A DNA stretch of 64,000 nucleotides from an uncultured Leptolinea sp. GTDB taxonomy: Bacteria; Chloroflexota; Anaerolineae; Anaerolineales; Anaerolineaceae. The notes under the pieces were generated by a model that saw only the letters and a program-made list of their open reading frames with translations, searched no databases and was not told the origin of the DNA. The stretch lies in NCBI GenBank assembly GCA_903828565.1, contig CAIKMQ010000013.1:19096-83095 (forward strand), read 5' to 3'. Of this stretch, positions 9,187 to 16,976 are shown piece after piece. The translations under genes were made by a program, and so were the position numbers. How positions within the stretch are numbered: the first letter of the stretch is position 1; every line of letters begins with the position of its first letter.

Positions 9187-9688
9187 ACCAACCATTGATA
9201 AACTCAGTCCATTCTTGATTCGCGTTCAAGTGACAGGAGAAGTAGTAGATAGCTGATGCAGGCGGTAAGCCAGGTGCAGCACGTAAATGCATGTGGGTTT
9301 CCTCCAACGTTCGGCTGCCCTTCGTTCGGTTACAGTGGATACAAGCCGTCACCACATTGGTCCATGTATGTTCACCACCCGATTTCCTGGGGATGACATG
9401 GTCCAGCGTGAAATCGACATTCTTTTTTCCACAATACTGGCAGGTATATCCATCACGCCTGAAGACCTCGTGCCGGGTAAAGGGGATCTTGAGCCGCGGA
9501 CGGTGGACCATATGCTCCAGCCTGATGACAGACGGTCGGGGAAAGGCTTGCGACACCGTATAGATCTCACCTCGTCCGTTAATCACCAGGGATGCGCGGC
9601 AGGCAAGGATAAGGTGCAGCGCTCTGTGCGTGTTGCATATATGGATCGGTTGATAATTGGCATTTAATACCAGAACCGCATCTTCCAT
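9185..9688 (-). CDS. HNH endonuclease-family protein
   Basis: The 167-aa protein has the HNH zinc-finger nuclease core: CQYCGKK, LDHVIPRKSGGEHTWTN and ACIHCNRTKG (about residues 79-125 in this start), with both CxxC pairs and the catalytic His present. The N-terminal part VLVLNANYQPIHI matches the stand-alone 'HNH endonuclease' family widespread in cyanobacteria, actinobacteria and Chloroflexota. Its cellular role is not established. I choose the ATG at 9688 because AGGTGG lies 5 nt upstream; the GTG at 9697 lies inside that site. A TATAAT box is 20 nt farther up. Confidence 0.87.
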   Translation of the reverse strand: MEDAVLVLNANYQPIHICNTHRALHLILACRASLVINGRGEIYTVSQAFPRPSVIRLEHMVHRPRLKIPFTRHEVFRRDGYTCQYCGKKNVDFTLDHVIPRKSGGEHTWTNVVTACIHCNRTKGSRTLEETHMHLRAAPGLPPASAIYYFSCHLNANQEWTEFINGW

Positions 9689-9707
9689 TTCATCCACCTG
9701 ATAAAAA

Positions 9708-9713
9708 ATTATA
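9708..9713 (-). promoter_or_regulatory. -10 box for the HNH gene
   Basis: Read on the minus strand, TATAAT lies 19 nt before the ATG at 9688, with the AGGTGG ribosome site between. No good -35 is apparent. Confidence 0.45.
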
Positions 9714-9767
9714 GCATGAGGATCGATTTTACTGCCAGATGATCAGACAATAAGCCCGGCAGCAGGA

Positions 9768-9776
9768 TGGTATAAT
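9768..9776 (+). promoter_or_regulatory. Extended -10 promoter of tyrS
   Basis: TGGTATAAT is an extended -10 element ending 34 nt before the ATG at 9811. The ATG the ORF track uses at 9775 lies inside this box, so it cannot be translated from this promoter. That supports the downstream start. Confidence 0.55.
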
Positions 9777-9810
9777 GGTGCGAATATGCCAGAGTATTAA
9801 TGGAGTAATG

Positions 9811-11022
9811 ATGGATATTGAAGAGCAAGTACAGTATTTCATGCAAGGCACCGAATATGGTGATGAGAACCTGAGGAAAGCCATGGAGAATGAGCTTCGT
9901 GAACGGCTCATCCAGGCAAAAAAAGAAGGTCGTCCGCTCAGGTTGTATACGGGGTACGATCCACGGAAGGCAGATCTTCACCTGGGTCACACCGTCACCA
10001 TGCGGAAAATGCGTCAATTTCAGGAGATGGGCCATGAGGTGATCTTCCTTATTGGCAACTTTACCTCGCTCATTGGCGATCCATCCGATAAGGATATACT
10101 GCGTCCGCAACTAACGCCTGAAGAGGTGGAGGAAAATGCCCGCACTTATGCAGAACAGGCTTTCAAGATCCTTGACCCCCAGAAGACGCAGATCCGATAT
10201 AACAATGAATGGCTGTCAAAACTGACATTTGCTGAGTTGATCAAGATCTCAAGCAATTTCACCATCCAACAATTCCTCACTCGTGAGAATTTCAAGCTGC
10301 GCTGGGATAAGGGTGATGCGGTTTACCTGCATGAAACATTCTATGCCATCATGCAGGGGTATGACGCCTACGCCCTGAAAGCCGATATTCAGATTGGTGG
10401 GACGGACCAGCTTTTCAATATCGTTACTGCTGCTCGTAAGATCATGACCTATATGGGCTCAAAACCCAATATCGCCATCATCTTGGGGATTCTTCCCGGT
10501 ACGGATGGTGTCGTAAAGATGAGTAAAAGCCTCGGTAATCACATTCCGATCAACTCGGATGCCACTGATATGTATGGAAAGGTGATGAGCATTCCCGATT
10601 CTGCCATGCCATCCTACTCCCGGTTGGTGACCCGCTGGACACCACCGCAGATCAAGGAATTAGAGGATGGCATTAAAGCTGGCAATTTGCATCCACGGGA
10701 TGCCAAGATGAGATTGGCCTTTGAAGTCACCAGCAGTTTCTATGGAGATCCTGAAGCACAAAAGGCTCAAGATGCATTTGTGCAAACCTTCCAGAAAAAG
10801 GAAGCACCGACAGAAATGCCGTCTGTTCCCTTCGATCCGACCCGCAAGTTAATGGATATCCTGGTGGATTGCGGAATTGCGGCATCAAAAGGGGATGCCC
10901 GCCGATTGGTCGAACAGAAGGGGGTGCGCCTGGATGGAGTCGTTCTGAATGATCCATTGGCGCCACTTCCATCGACCGGCGTATTGCAAGCCGGGAAGAG
11001 GCATTTCATTCGGTTGGTTTAA
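9811..11022 (+). CDS. tyrS: Tyrosyl-tRNA synthetase
   Basis: Class-I aminoacyl-tRNA synthetase of about 403 aa that charges tRNA-Tyr. The HIGH-type motif LHLGHTV, the class-I KMSKS loop (VVKMSKSLGNH) and the tyrosine pocket segment AYALKADIQIGGTDQLFN are present. The C-terminal S4 RNA-binding domain (DCGIAASKGDARRLVEQKGVRLDG) spans about the last 60 residues. The ORF-track start at 9775 sits in the -10 box; ATG 9811 has GGAG 5 nt upstream (ATG 9808 is adjacent and in frame). No T-box leader is seen, as the predicted 5' UTR is only about 30 nt. Confidence 0.95.
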   Translation: MDIEEQVQYFMQGTEYGDENLRKAMENELRERLIQAKKEGRPLRLYTGYDPRKADLHLGHTVTMRKMRQFQEMGHEVIFLIGNFTSLIGDPSDKDILRPQLTPEEVEENARTYAEQAFKILDPQKTQIRYNNEWLSKLTFAELIKISSNFTIQQFLTRENFKLRWDKGDAVYLHETFYAIMQGYDAYALKADIQIGGTDQLFNIVTAARKIMTYMGSKPNIAIILGILPGTDGVVKMSKSLGNHIPINSDATDMYGKVMSIPDSAMPSYSRLVTRWTPPQIKELEDGIKAGNLHPRDAKMRLAFEVTSSFYGDPEAQKAQDAFVQTFQKKEAPTEMPSVPFDPTRKLMDILVDCGIAASKGDARRLVEQKGVRLDGVVLNDPLAPLPSTGVLQAGKRHFIRLV

Positions 11023-11034
11023 TTCCAGGAGCGA

Positions 11035-13689
11035 TCATTGTTCACCGCCAGAAATGGCGGTGATCTGTTTTAATATCCAACTGCCGTCAGCCATGGCTTT
11101 CTGCGGCATATCCCCCTCGTAGACAATAGCCAGCGTTATTGGGGTTCCTGCCCAGTCGGAGTTAGTTCCCCCGATAAACCAGGTGATCGTTTCGGTTTCA
11201 CTGCTAATTCCCTGTCCCACAGCCCCCCAACCGGGTATACCAGCGAGGGTTAATCCTTTTGCAGCCGCATCCGCATTTCGGGGAGTGTATACTGAGGATG
11301 TTGCGGGTTTTCCGGGAATGATGGACCAATCATTTTTAAAGGATTGGAAGGATGACCCAATTACTGGGGAAAGCTTGGATCCGTGGCTGCTGAAGCTTGC
11401 CGCCGCCAGGGCAGCCTGTAAGGGTGAGATCTCCAGGTGTTCCTGTCCCAGTCCCGCTTGCAGAATGGAGTTTACTTTTAGAGGATCGATCATCCCAGCC
11501 ACGGGCAGGGTGAAATTTGGCGCTGTGTAAAAACCCAGGGATTTGTAGAGCGCATATAGATCTTTGCTGCCGAGGGAATTGCTGATGTCTACTGCGGGTA
11601 GCGGACATCCGGACTGAACGAGTAACCAGATGGAAGGATCTGTGGTAGCCAGGGGTAAACCGCAATGGATCGTATGGTCAGATAGTTTAATGAATCCACT
11701 ACTAAAGCGTATGTGGCCCAACGGTTGATCGGCTGATTCAGCTGCTAGAAAAACCCCGCTGAGTGTACCCAGAGGATACTTACCATTCAGAGCACGGTTC
11801 AGTAACGGGGAGGTTGCATCACCGATCAAGCTGATCCATGATGTTTCCAGTTCCGCCGGGTCAAACCACGGATTCGAGGAGATCGCCAGCACCTCGCCCG
11901 TCTTTGCATTCAAAATAATGCCTCCCCCGCTGGTGTTTCCCCAGATGGCATCCAATTTCCTTTGAACGGAAAGATCCAGAGTCAAGCGCAGGTCTTTTCC
12001 GGCGGGGGGATGGCTATACAGAAGATTACTCCACCAGAGGGTAAGGGGATCGTAAGACCTCAAACCACGAAGATAATCATCGTAGGCATCCTCAACTCCG
12101 GTTTTTCCAAATATTATGTTGGAATATCCCGTTGTCGTACTCAGCTGAGGGTAAGCATAAACGCGCTCATAACTACCGCCTTCTCCTGTGGTGGAATTGA
12201 TCAATTCACCATTACGATCCAGGATGTCACCACGTGGGATATAGTAATCGGCGATAGCTCGGCGAAGGTTATCGTTTCGATCCAACAGGGCACTTTGTTT
12301 GATTACGGACCAGTAAGGAAGAACCAGAAGGGCTGCTGTAGTTGCCAGTAGAATAGCGGGAAGGATGCGGGATTGTACTCTTTCCCGGTAAGGTTCATGC
12401 CGGGGAATATTTGAACTGTGTGAACTGATAATGAGAAGGAATGCACTGGCAGTCAGACAGGTGAGCAGAGAAGATCCGCCGTAAGAAAAGAAAGGTAGCG
12501 TAACGCCGGTTAAAGGCAGCAAGCGGATATTGCCGGCAATGATCAGCAGGCTTTGTCCAGCCAGCCAGGTGGAGATACCCATGGCGAAAAGAGATGAGAA
12601 TCGGTCATTGACATGGATCGCAGTCGTATATCCCCGGAAGGCTATCAGGAGAACGATGAGCAATACTGCCGCAGCGCCGAAAGTACCGGTCTCTTCCGCT
12701 ATGGCTGTGAACATAAAATCTGATACTGCGACAGGCACGAGGGTGGGGCTGCCCATGCCTGGACCTGTTCCAAATACACCACCTGCCGCCTGGCTGATCA
12801 GTGCCTGGATCACCTGGTAAGAACGGCCTGCCGGATCAAGCCAGGGGTTGAGCCATCCTTCTACCCTCAGCCGGATGACATCAAACAGGAAGTATCCGGT
12901 TATCCCTGCGCCTACACCTACAAATAAGCTACCGATCAGCCATTTACGTTGACCAGTTGCCAGGTATACCATTAAGATGTAGATCAATACCAGGATGGTT
13001 GTGGTTCCCAGGTCACGCTGTGCTAACAGCAACAGAAAAGCCAGAAAGGCGATGGCCAGGGAGGGAATGATGATGGCAGGGTCTTTCAGGTGAAGGGATA
13101 CGCGATGGGAGAAATATGCGCTCAAATAGACTATAAAGAATAGTTTCAAAGGCTCAGATGGTTGGATCGCCATACCGGCAAAATTCAACCACAGGGACGG
13201 TTGTGTGGAATTATTGGTGAGCGCGGGTAGAAGTGTGAATCCGATTAATACCAAACAACCGGCAAGCAACCATCTGGAATACTTCTTGAGTGTGAATAGC
13301 AGATGCTTCCAGCGAAGGATCAGGATGAGGGAAATGGAACCGGACACGAACCATATTGTTTGACGCAAACCCAACCCCGGGGATAAACGCCAGACCGCAA
13401 GCAATCCCCAACCGGCACAGAGATAGATCAGGTGTAAGAGATAAGGATCACGTGCTGGCAAATACTGTCGGGCAGCTTTGTTAACCAGAATAAAAATTGA
13501 AAGCCAGGCAGTATAGCCTATCCAATGACGCCAGGCAGGGTAAGTAAAGAACCCTTCTTCATGAATCAGGCTGGACAGCGTCAATGCAGCTGCATACAGA
13601 CTGATAAATATTATGGCAGCAGCTGACAATCTCCGCTGGATGAAAGATACATAGCCTGGTGCATATCGGGTGGAAGGAGAACCATTCAC
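11035..13689 (-). CDS. FtsW/RodA-like protein fused to a penicillin-binding-protein-like domain
   Basis: The 884-aa protein fuses a SEDS glycosyltransferase-like membrane part (residues about 1-420, ten or so TM helices, with the conserved EETGTFGAAAVLL and LPLTGVTLPFFSYGGSS) to a class-B PBP region. The latter starts at RGDILDRNGELIN (about 490). SEDS proteins polymerise lipid II and normally pair with a separate PBP transpeptidase. Here the transpeptidase motifs are degenerate: the SxxK site reads GTLSG (T642, G645), SxN reads SGC (about 693) and KTG reads QGI (about 826). The PBP half is therefore probably not catalytic and may only activate the SEDS half. MTAP and FHA genes lie upstream in the same operon. 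Confidence 0.88.
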   Translation of the reverse strand: MNGSPSTRYAPGYVSFIQRRLSAAAIIFISLYAAALTLSSLIHEEGFFTYPAWRHWIGYTAWLSIFILVNKAARQYLPARDPYLLHLIYLCAGWGLLAVWRLSPGLGLRQTIWFVSGSISLILILRWKHLLFTLKKYSRWLLAGCLVLIGFTLLPALTNNSTQPSLWLNFAGMAIQPSEPLKLFFIVYLSAYFSHRVSLHLKDPAIIIPSLAIAFLAFLLLLAQRDLGTTTILVLIYILMVYLATGQRKWLIGSLFVGVGAGITGYFLFDVIRLRVEGWLNPWLDPAGRSYQVIQALISQAAGGVFGTGPGMGSPTLVPVAVSDFMFTAIAEETGTFGAAAVLLIVLLIAFRGYTTAIHVNDRFSSLFAMGISTWLAGQSLLIIAGNIRLLPLTGVTLPFFSYGGSSLLTCLTASAFLLIISSHSSNIPRHEPYRERVQSRILPAILLATTAALLVLPYWSVIKQSALLDRNDNLRRAIADYYIPRGDILDRNGELINSTTGEGGSYERVYAYPQLSTTTGYSNIIFGKTGVEDAYDDYLRGLRSYDPLTLWWSNLLYSHPPAGKDLRLTLDLSVQRKLDAIWGNTSGGGIILNAKTGEVLAISSNPWFDPAELETSWISLIGDATSPLLNRALNGKYPLGTLSGVFLAAESADQPLGHIRFSSGFIKLSDHTIHCGLPLATTDPSIWLLVQSGCPLPAVDISNSLGSKDLYALYKSLGFYTAPNFTLPVAGMIDPLKVNSILQAGLGQEHLEISPLQAALAAASFSSHGSKLSPVIGSSFQSFKNDWSIIPGKPATSSVYTPRNADAAAKGLTLAGIPGWGAVGQGISSETETITWFIGGTNSDWAGTPITLAIVYEGDMPQKAMADGSWILKQITAISGGEQ
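11042..11071 (+). terminator. Terminator for tyrS inside the end of the convergent FtsW-PBP gene
   Basis: TCACCGCC-AGAAAT-GGCGGTGA forms an 8-bp stem followed by TCTGTTTTAA. It lies 20 nt after the tyrS stop and within the last codons of the opposite-strand gene. The short T-run makes it moderate. Confidence 0.6.
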
Positions 13690-13700
13690 GCTAAATTAGA

Positions 13701-14555
13701 TCATCCTATCAAGCCGGCAAGTTTATTCCTTGCAGTTTCTGTCATGGCGTCAGGGTGTGTGATCACGGCATCCTTCAGTGCACTATGGCAGGCACACTCA
13801 GCGATCAGGCCGGGATCTTTCACCAGGTTTCGCAAGGATTGTTGAGCTGTTTCCGTATTCTTTGTCAGGGTACGGACAACCATCTCCACCGAGACCGGCG
13901 CTTCGCTGGTATGCCAGACATCATAATCAGTTACGTGGGCTATGGAGCAGTAACATATTTCAGCTTCTCTGGCCAGGAATGCTTCCGGGCTGGTCGTCAT
14001 TCCAATGATTGCGATGCCCCACGAACGAAACAGGTTGGATTCAGCCCGGGTTGAAAACCTGGGCCCTTCCACGGTGATCAAGGTGCCGCCAAAATGAACC
14101 ATAGCACCCGTGGCAGCAAGGGAATTTCGAGCGTACTGACGCATTGTTCCGCAGAATGGCTCTGCGACCCCGATATGGGCAACTATACCGCCTTCAAAAA
14201 AAGAGCGTTTGCGGTCGCGGGTGAAATCTACCAGCTGATCGGGAATTACGATATCACCCGGTGCAAAGTCTTCACGCAGTGAGCCGCAGGCGCTGATCGA
14301 AACTATTTTTTTGACTCCGAGTTGTTTGAAGGTGAAGATGTTTGCGCGGTAGTTCACCTCCGAGGGATTGTAGATATGGCCAATCCCGTGGCGGGTAAGA
14401 AATGCAATTCGCCTGCCAGCCAGCAACCCAATGACGATCGGTGAGCTGGCTTTTCCATAGGGGGTTTCCGGGTGAACAGTATGGACATCTTCTAAACCGG
14501 GAAGATCATATAGTCCGGATCCGCCGATCACACCAAGAACTGGAGCTTCATTCAT
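13701..14555 (-). CDS. mtnP: S-methyl-5'-thioadenosine phosphorylase
   Basis: The 284-aa enzyme of the PNP superfamily cleaves methylthioadenosine, the by-product of polyamine and other SAM-dependent pathways, to adenine and methylthioribose-1-phosphate. GVIGGSGLYDLPGLEDV at the N-terminus, TRHGIGHIYNPSEVNYRAN, EGPRFSTRAESN and especially TDYDVWH are MTAP signatures distinguishing it from plain PNP. It lies 11 nt upstream of the FtsW-PBP fusion and 12 nt downstream of the FHA gene, so it is embedded in a cell-wall-type operon with no evident metabolic link. Confidence 0.93.
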   Translation of the reverse strand: MNEAPVLGVIGGSGLYDLPGLEDVHTVHPETPYGKASSPIVIGLLAGRRIAFLTRHGIGHIYNPSEVNYRANIFTFKQLGVKKIVSISACGSLREDFAPGDIVIPDQLVDFTRDRKRSFFEGGIVAHIGVAEPFCGTMRQYARNSLAATGAMVHFGGTLITVEGPRFSTRAESNLFRSWGIAIIGMTTSPEAFLAREAEICYCSIAHVTDYDVWHTSEAPVSVEMVVRTLTKNTETAQQSLRNLVKDPGLIAECACHSALKDAVITHPDAMTETARNKLAGLIG

Positions 14556-14567
14556 GGTTCCTCCATC

Positions 14568-15002
14568 TTACTTTTCTTCAAGCATCACTTCCAGATGATA
14601 TGGGCCAACGATGATTACATCACGATTGATCAGTACCACCGAATCGTTCACCCGTTCGTTATTCAGGAGGGTGGATAGATTAGTATGGATATTCTCCAGC
14701 CACCACTGACCCTGGTGATAGGTTAATGTGGCATGGCGGTCAGCAACCGCAGCATCGGGAAGCGAAACTTCATTTCCGGTATCTCTGCCTATTCCGGCAC
14801 TCTTTTGGTTGAGCCGAAAGGTATGCGGGTTTCCAGCTTCCTGATAGGTCAGGGTGAGCAGAGCCACATCACTTTCATCCTGTTTGGTAGGGCGACGGTA
14901 GATTTCAATCCAAAGCGTGTAGACCACCCAACCAATGAACAGGTAGAGAGATATGACAAGGAGAATTCGAATTACCAGTAAAAGGATGCTCATAGAAACC
15001 AT
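14568..15002 (-). CDS. Membrane-anchored FHA-domain protein
   Basis: The 144-aa protein has one N-terminal TM helix (about residues 5-30) and a cytoplasmic FHA domain (about 60-140): IGRDTGNEVSLPDAAVADRHATL, then WWLENIHTNLSTLLNNERV. FHA domains bind phosphothreonine. Here the usual S-R-x-H reads A-D-R-H, so the phosphate-contacting Ser is missing, although the GR pair and His remain. The context, upstream of a SEDS-PBP gene, mirrors actinobacterial FHA-rodA-pbpA-pknB clusters, but no kinase or phosphatase gene is here. The start is uncertain: ATG 15002 or ATG 14993, neither with a good ribosome site. Confidence 0.82.
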   Translation of the reverse strand: MVSMSILLLVIRILLVISLYLFIGWVVYTLWIEIYRRPTKQDESDVALLTLTYQEAGNPHTFRLNQKSAGIGRDTGNEVSLPDAAVADRHATLTYHQGQWWLENIHTNLSTLLNNERVNDSVVLINRDVIIVGPYHLEVMLEEK

Positions 15003-15050
15003 TTTACTTCGAGATTTGGTTCATGTAGATTTCGGTGAAAACCAAATGAC

Positions 15051-15524
15051 TCACTCACGACTGATCGCTGCGGGAGTTGCATGGGTGATGCGGATTAAGT
15101 CATTTACCTGAATGCGGATATTCAAGCCCCTCTGGCCACCGGAGATATGGATCTCATGAGCCGATAATGCGCTCTCGTCCAATAGTATTTTGAACCCCTT
15201 GTTGAGCAGAGCCAGAGGAGAGATACCGCCGGTTTTTAGGCCGGTCGCCTTTTCAGCTTCAGCCATAGTTGTCAGTAGAATTTTCTTGTCTCCGAGGGCC
15301 GCTGCAGTACTTTTAAGGTCTACTTCTCTGTCACCCGGCACAATGGCTAAAATGTATTTTTTTGTCCGTTCATTGACCAGAACGATGGTTTTATACACCA
15401 GGCTGAGGGGGACGTGAAGCAGAGCCGCAGTTTCCGCGGCGCCTAGTTTCTCTTCGGGAAGTTCAAAAACCTGGAATTGGACCCCTTGTGAATCTAGTAT
15501 GCGGGTGATGTTATTCGTAACCAT
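15051..15524 (-). CDS. YbaK/ProX-type aminoacyl-tRNA deacylase
   Basis: The 157-aa protein matches the YbaK (Cys-tRNA-Pro hydrolase) family that edits mischarged tRNA in trans. GAAETAALLHVPLSLVYKTIVL, VPGDREVDLKSTAAALG, TGLKTGGISPLAL and ILLDESAL are characteristic; the conserved Lys (KTIV) and the GGISPLA loop are present. I start at ATG 15524 rather than 15596 because it sits 1 nt after the TAG of the upstream PHP gene, the hallmark of translational re-initiation. The 24 extra residues of the longer ORF lie within the PHP gene and do not resemble the family. Confidence 0.88.
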   Translation of the reverse strand: MVTNNITRILDSQGVQFQVFELPEEKLGAAETAALLHVPLSLVYKTIVLVNERTKKYILAIVPGDREVDLKSTAAALGDKKILLTTMAEAEKATGLKTGGISPLALLNKGFKILLDESALSAHEIHISGGQRGLNIRIQVNDLIRITHATPAAISRE

Positions 15525-15525
15525 A

Positions 15526-16587
15526 CTATTTGAGTATAACCGGATTGCTGAAGATCCAACCGCGTTTTTTTCCCCGGTATTGAATGTAACATTCAATACG
15601 GTAAACCCCCGGCTGTTCAGTGAAATACGTACAGGTGTTCGTCTTGTGACTTTCGAAGATCACTTTTCCATTTCGAAGCAATCTCATCTCTGTGGGCACC
15701 GGCAAGTGGGCATGGATCGTAGCTCCCCGGGAAATACTACCGTTACCTCCCATTTCAACCCGGCCTCCTTCAACCTGTGCAAAGAAACTGAACCCATGAG
15801 TCCGGTGTGGCATGTCATAGCCAACAAATAACCTGCCTTGCTTGAAGGCTTCCATGATCATAGCGCCATCTTTTTGCAGATCGCCGGTAAGCGGTTCTTT
15901 GAGTAGTAGATGGTTGTTAATCGCGGAGAAATGATACTCATACGGAAAGATCGTTTTACGTAAAAATGCAGCCTTCATCGGTAGGGCATGGGCATCCGAA
16001 CCGCCTATTGCCACACAGGATCTTCCTTGAACCAGCTGGTCATCCCAGAATGCAAGGGTTTCTGGAAGGGGTCCATATGGTAAATAGGTGGGAAAGAACG
16101 CAAAAAATGCAGCTTGAAGTAAGGATTTACTGCGTGATTTGATCTCGCTCATCCCATTCCACAGTTCGATCCCGGTAAAGCCGCGGCCATTACGATCTAC
16201 CCATGATATATCGGGTTCACCAAATGCCAACAGCTCGTGTTCAAATGGATGCGCTATGAAAGATAACGCATGATCTTTTCTTATCTGATCGATTAGGTTA
16301 GCGGGATCAGCTGCCAGCGAAGAGTAATCTCTTTTATTGTTGAATACCAATAAATGATTTTTTTGTGGGTCGCGAGATTGATCATGGATTTCCTGACCAA
16401 CGAGGACGAGTGCTTTTTTCTTGCCAGCATGATAATACCTATCAGCCCCCTGTACATGCACATTATGATCTGTGACTAAAATAGCATCCACGCCGGCTGC
16501 CATCGCTGCATCCGCCAGACTTTGATAAGTGGCGTGGCCATCAGAGAGGAAACTATGCATATGAGCATTGACTATTACTTCATACAT
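15526..16587 (-). CDS. PHP-domain metal-dependent phosphoesterase-like protein
   Basis: The 353-aa protein opens with NAHMHSFLSDGHATYQSLADAA and VDAILVTDHNVH, the first PHP metal motifs (HxH, then DH). FIAHPFEHEL and GGSDAHAL supply later metal ligands. PHP enzymes hydrolyse phosphoesters such as histidinol phosphate or nucleoside phosphates; this long stand-alone form with a C-terminal beta-rich tail (about 260-353, RGATIHAHLPVPTEMRLLRNG) has no assigned substrate. Its stop is 1 nt from the YbaK start. The first ATG has AGGG about 7 nt upstream. Confidence 0.83.
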   Translation of the reverse strand: MYEVIVNAHMHSFLSDGHATYQSLADAAMAAGVDAILVTDHNVHVQGADRYYHAGKKKALVLVGQEIHDQSRDPQKNHLLVFNNKRDYSSLAADPANLIDQIRKDHALSFIAHPFEHELLAFGEPDISWVDRNGRGFTGIELWNGMSEIKSRSKSLLQAAFFAFFPTYLPYGPLPETLAFWDDQLVQGRSCVAIGGSDAHALPMKAAFLRKTIFPYEYHFSAINNHLLLKEPLTGDLQKDGAMIMEAFKQGRLFVGYDMPHRTHGFSFFAQVEGGRVEMGGNGSISRGATIHAHLPVPTEMRLLRNGKVIFESHKTNTCTYFTEQPGVYRIECYIQYRGKKRGWIFSNPVILK

Positions 16588-16604
16588 GGTGCTATCCCTA
16601 TTAG

Positions 16605-16634
16605 TTGACGAATATGCATCCTATTGAGTATAAT
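16605..16634 (+). promoter_or_regulatory. Sigma70-type promoter of secG
   Basis: TTGACG and TATAAT are separated by 18 nt, the best-formed promoter in the window. Transcription would start near 16641, about 25 nt before the GTG start of secG. The divergent PHP gene begins 18 nt to the left. Confidence 0.8.
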
Positions 16635-16665
16635 GCATGGGTTGTATATATCCAGGAGGATGATT

Positions 16666-16890
16666 GTGGAACAGTATTTTAGTATAGCTTTGATCATTAC
16701 GTCAATCGCGCTGGTCGCCAGTATTATTTTGCAGAGCAAAGGTGTCGGGCTCGGTGGATTAACCGGTGGTGATGCAGGTGGTGTCTTTACGGCTCGCCGT
16801 GGTATTGAGAAGACTTTGTTCTTCATCACGATCGTTTTGAGCATAATATTCGTTGTTCTCACCCTGCTCACGGTGGTTATCAGTAAGTAA
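16666..16890 (+). CDS. secG: Protein-export membrane protein SecG
   Basis: The 74-aa protein has two TM helices around the loop SKGVGLGGLTGG, the hallmark of SecG, the accessory subunit of the SecYEG translocon. The start is GTG 16666, since AGGAGG ends 6 nt upstream. The ATG at 16660 directly abuts that site, and the first ATG in the ORF track (16624) lies upstream of the promoter -10. It is preceded by a near-consensus promoter and followed by a GC-rich hairpin. Confidence 0.9.
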   Translation: MEQYFSIALIITSIALVASIILQSKGVGLGGLTGGDAGGVFTARRGIEKTLFFITIVLSIIFVVLTLLTVVISK

Positions 16891-16933
16891 TTTCTGCTCT
16901 CGAGTAGAGCTCCATCCAAATCTATGCTATGAA

Positions 16934-16970
16934 TGGGCGCCCAAACCAAAAGGAAAAGGCGCCCAATTTT
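16934..16970 (+). terminator. Hairpin after secG, in the leader of the next gene
   Basis: TGGGCGCC and GGCGCCCA form an 8-bp perfect stem around a 16-nt A-rich loop, followed by ATTTT. It lies 43 nt after the secG stop and 11 nt before the next ATG, so it may terminate or attenuate between the two genes. The loop contains AAGGAAAAGG. Confidence 0.55.
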
Positions 16971-16976
16971 GATTAA

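Noticed and set aside
9775-9810. Upstream tyrS start
   Set aside because: The ATG lies inside the -10 box; ATG 9811 has the ribosome site.
15014-15047. Inverted repeat ATTTGGTT...AACCAAAT between the YbaK and FHA genes
   Set aside because: The 18-nt loop and lack of a T-run make it a poor terminator, and there is no other support.
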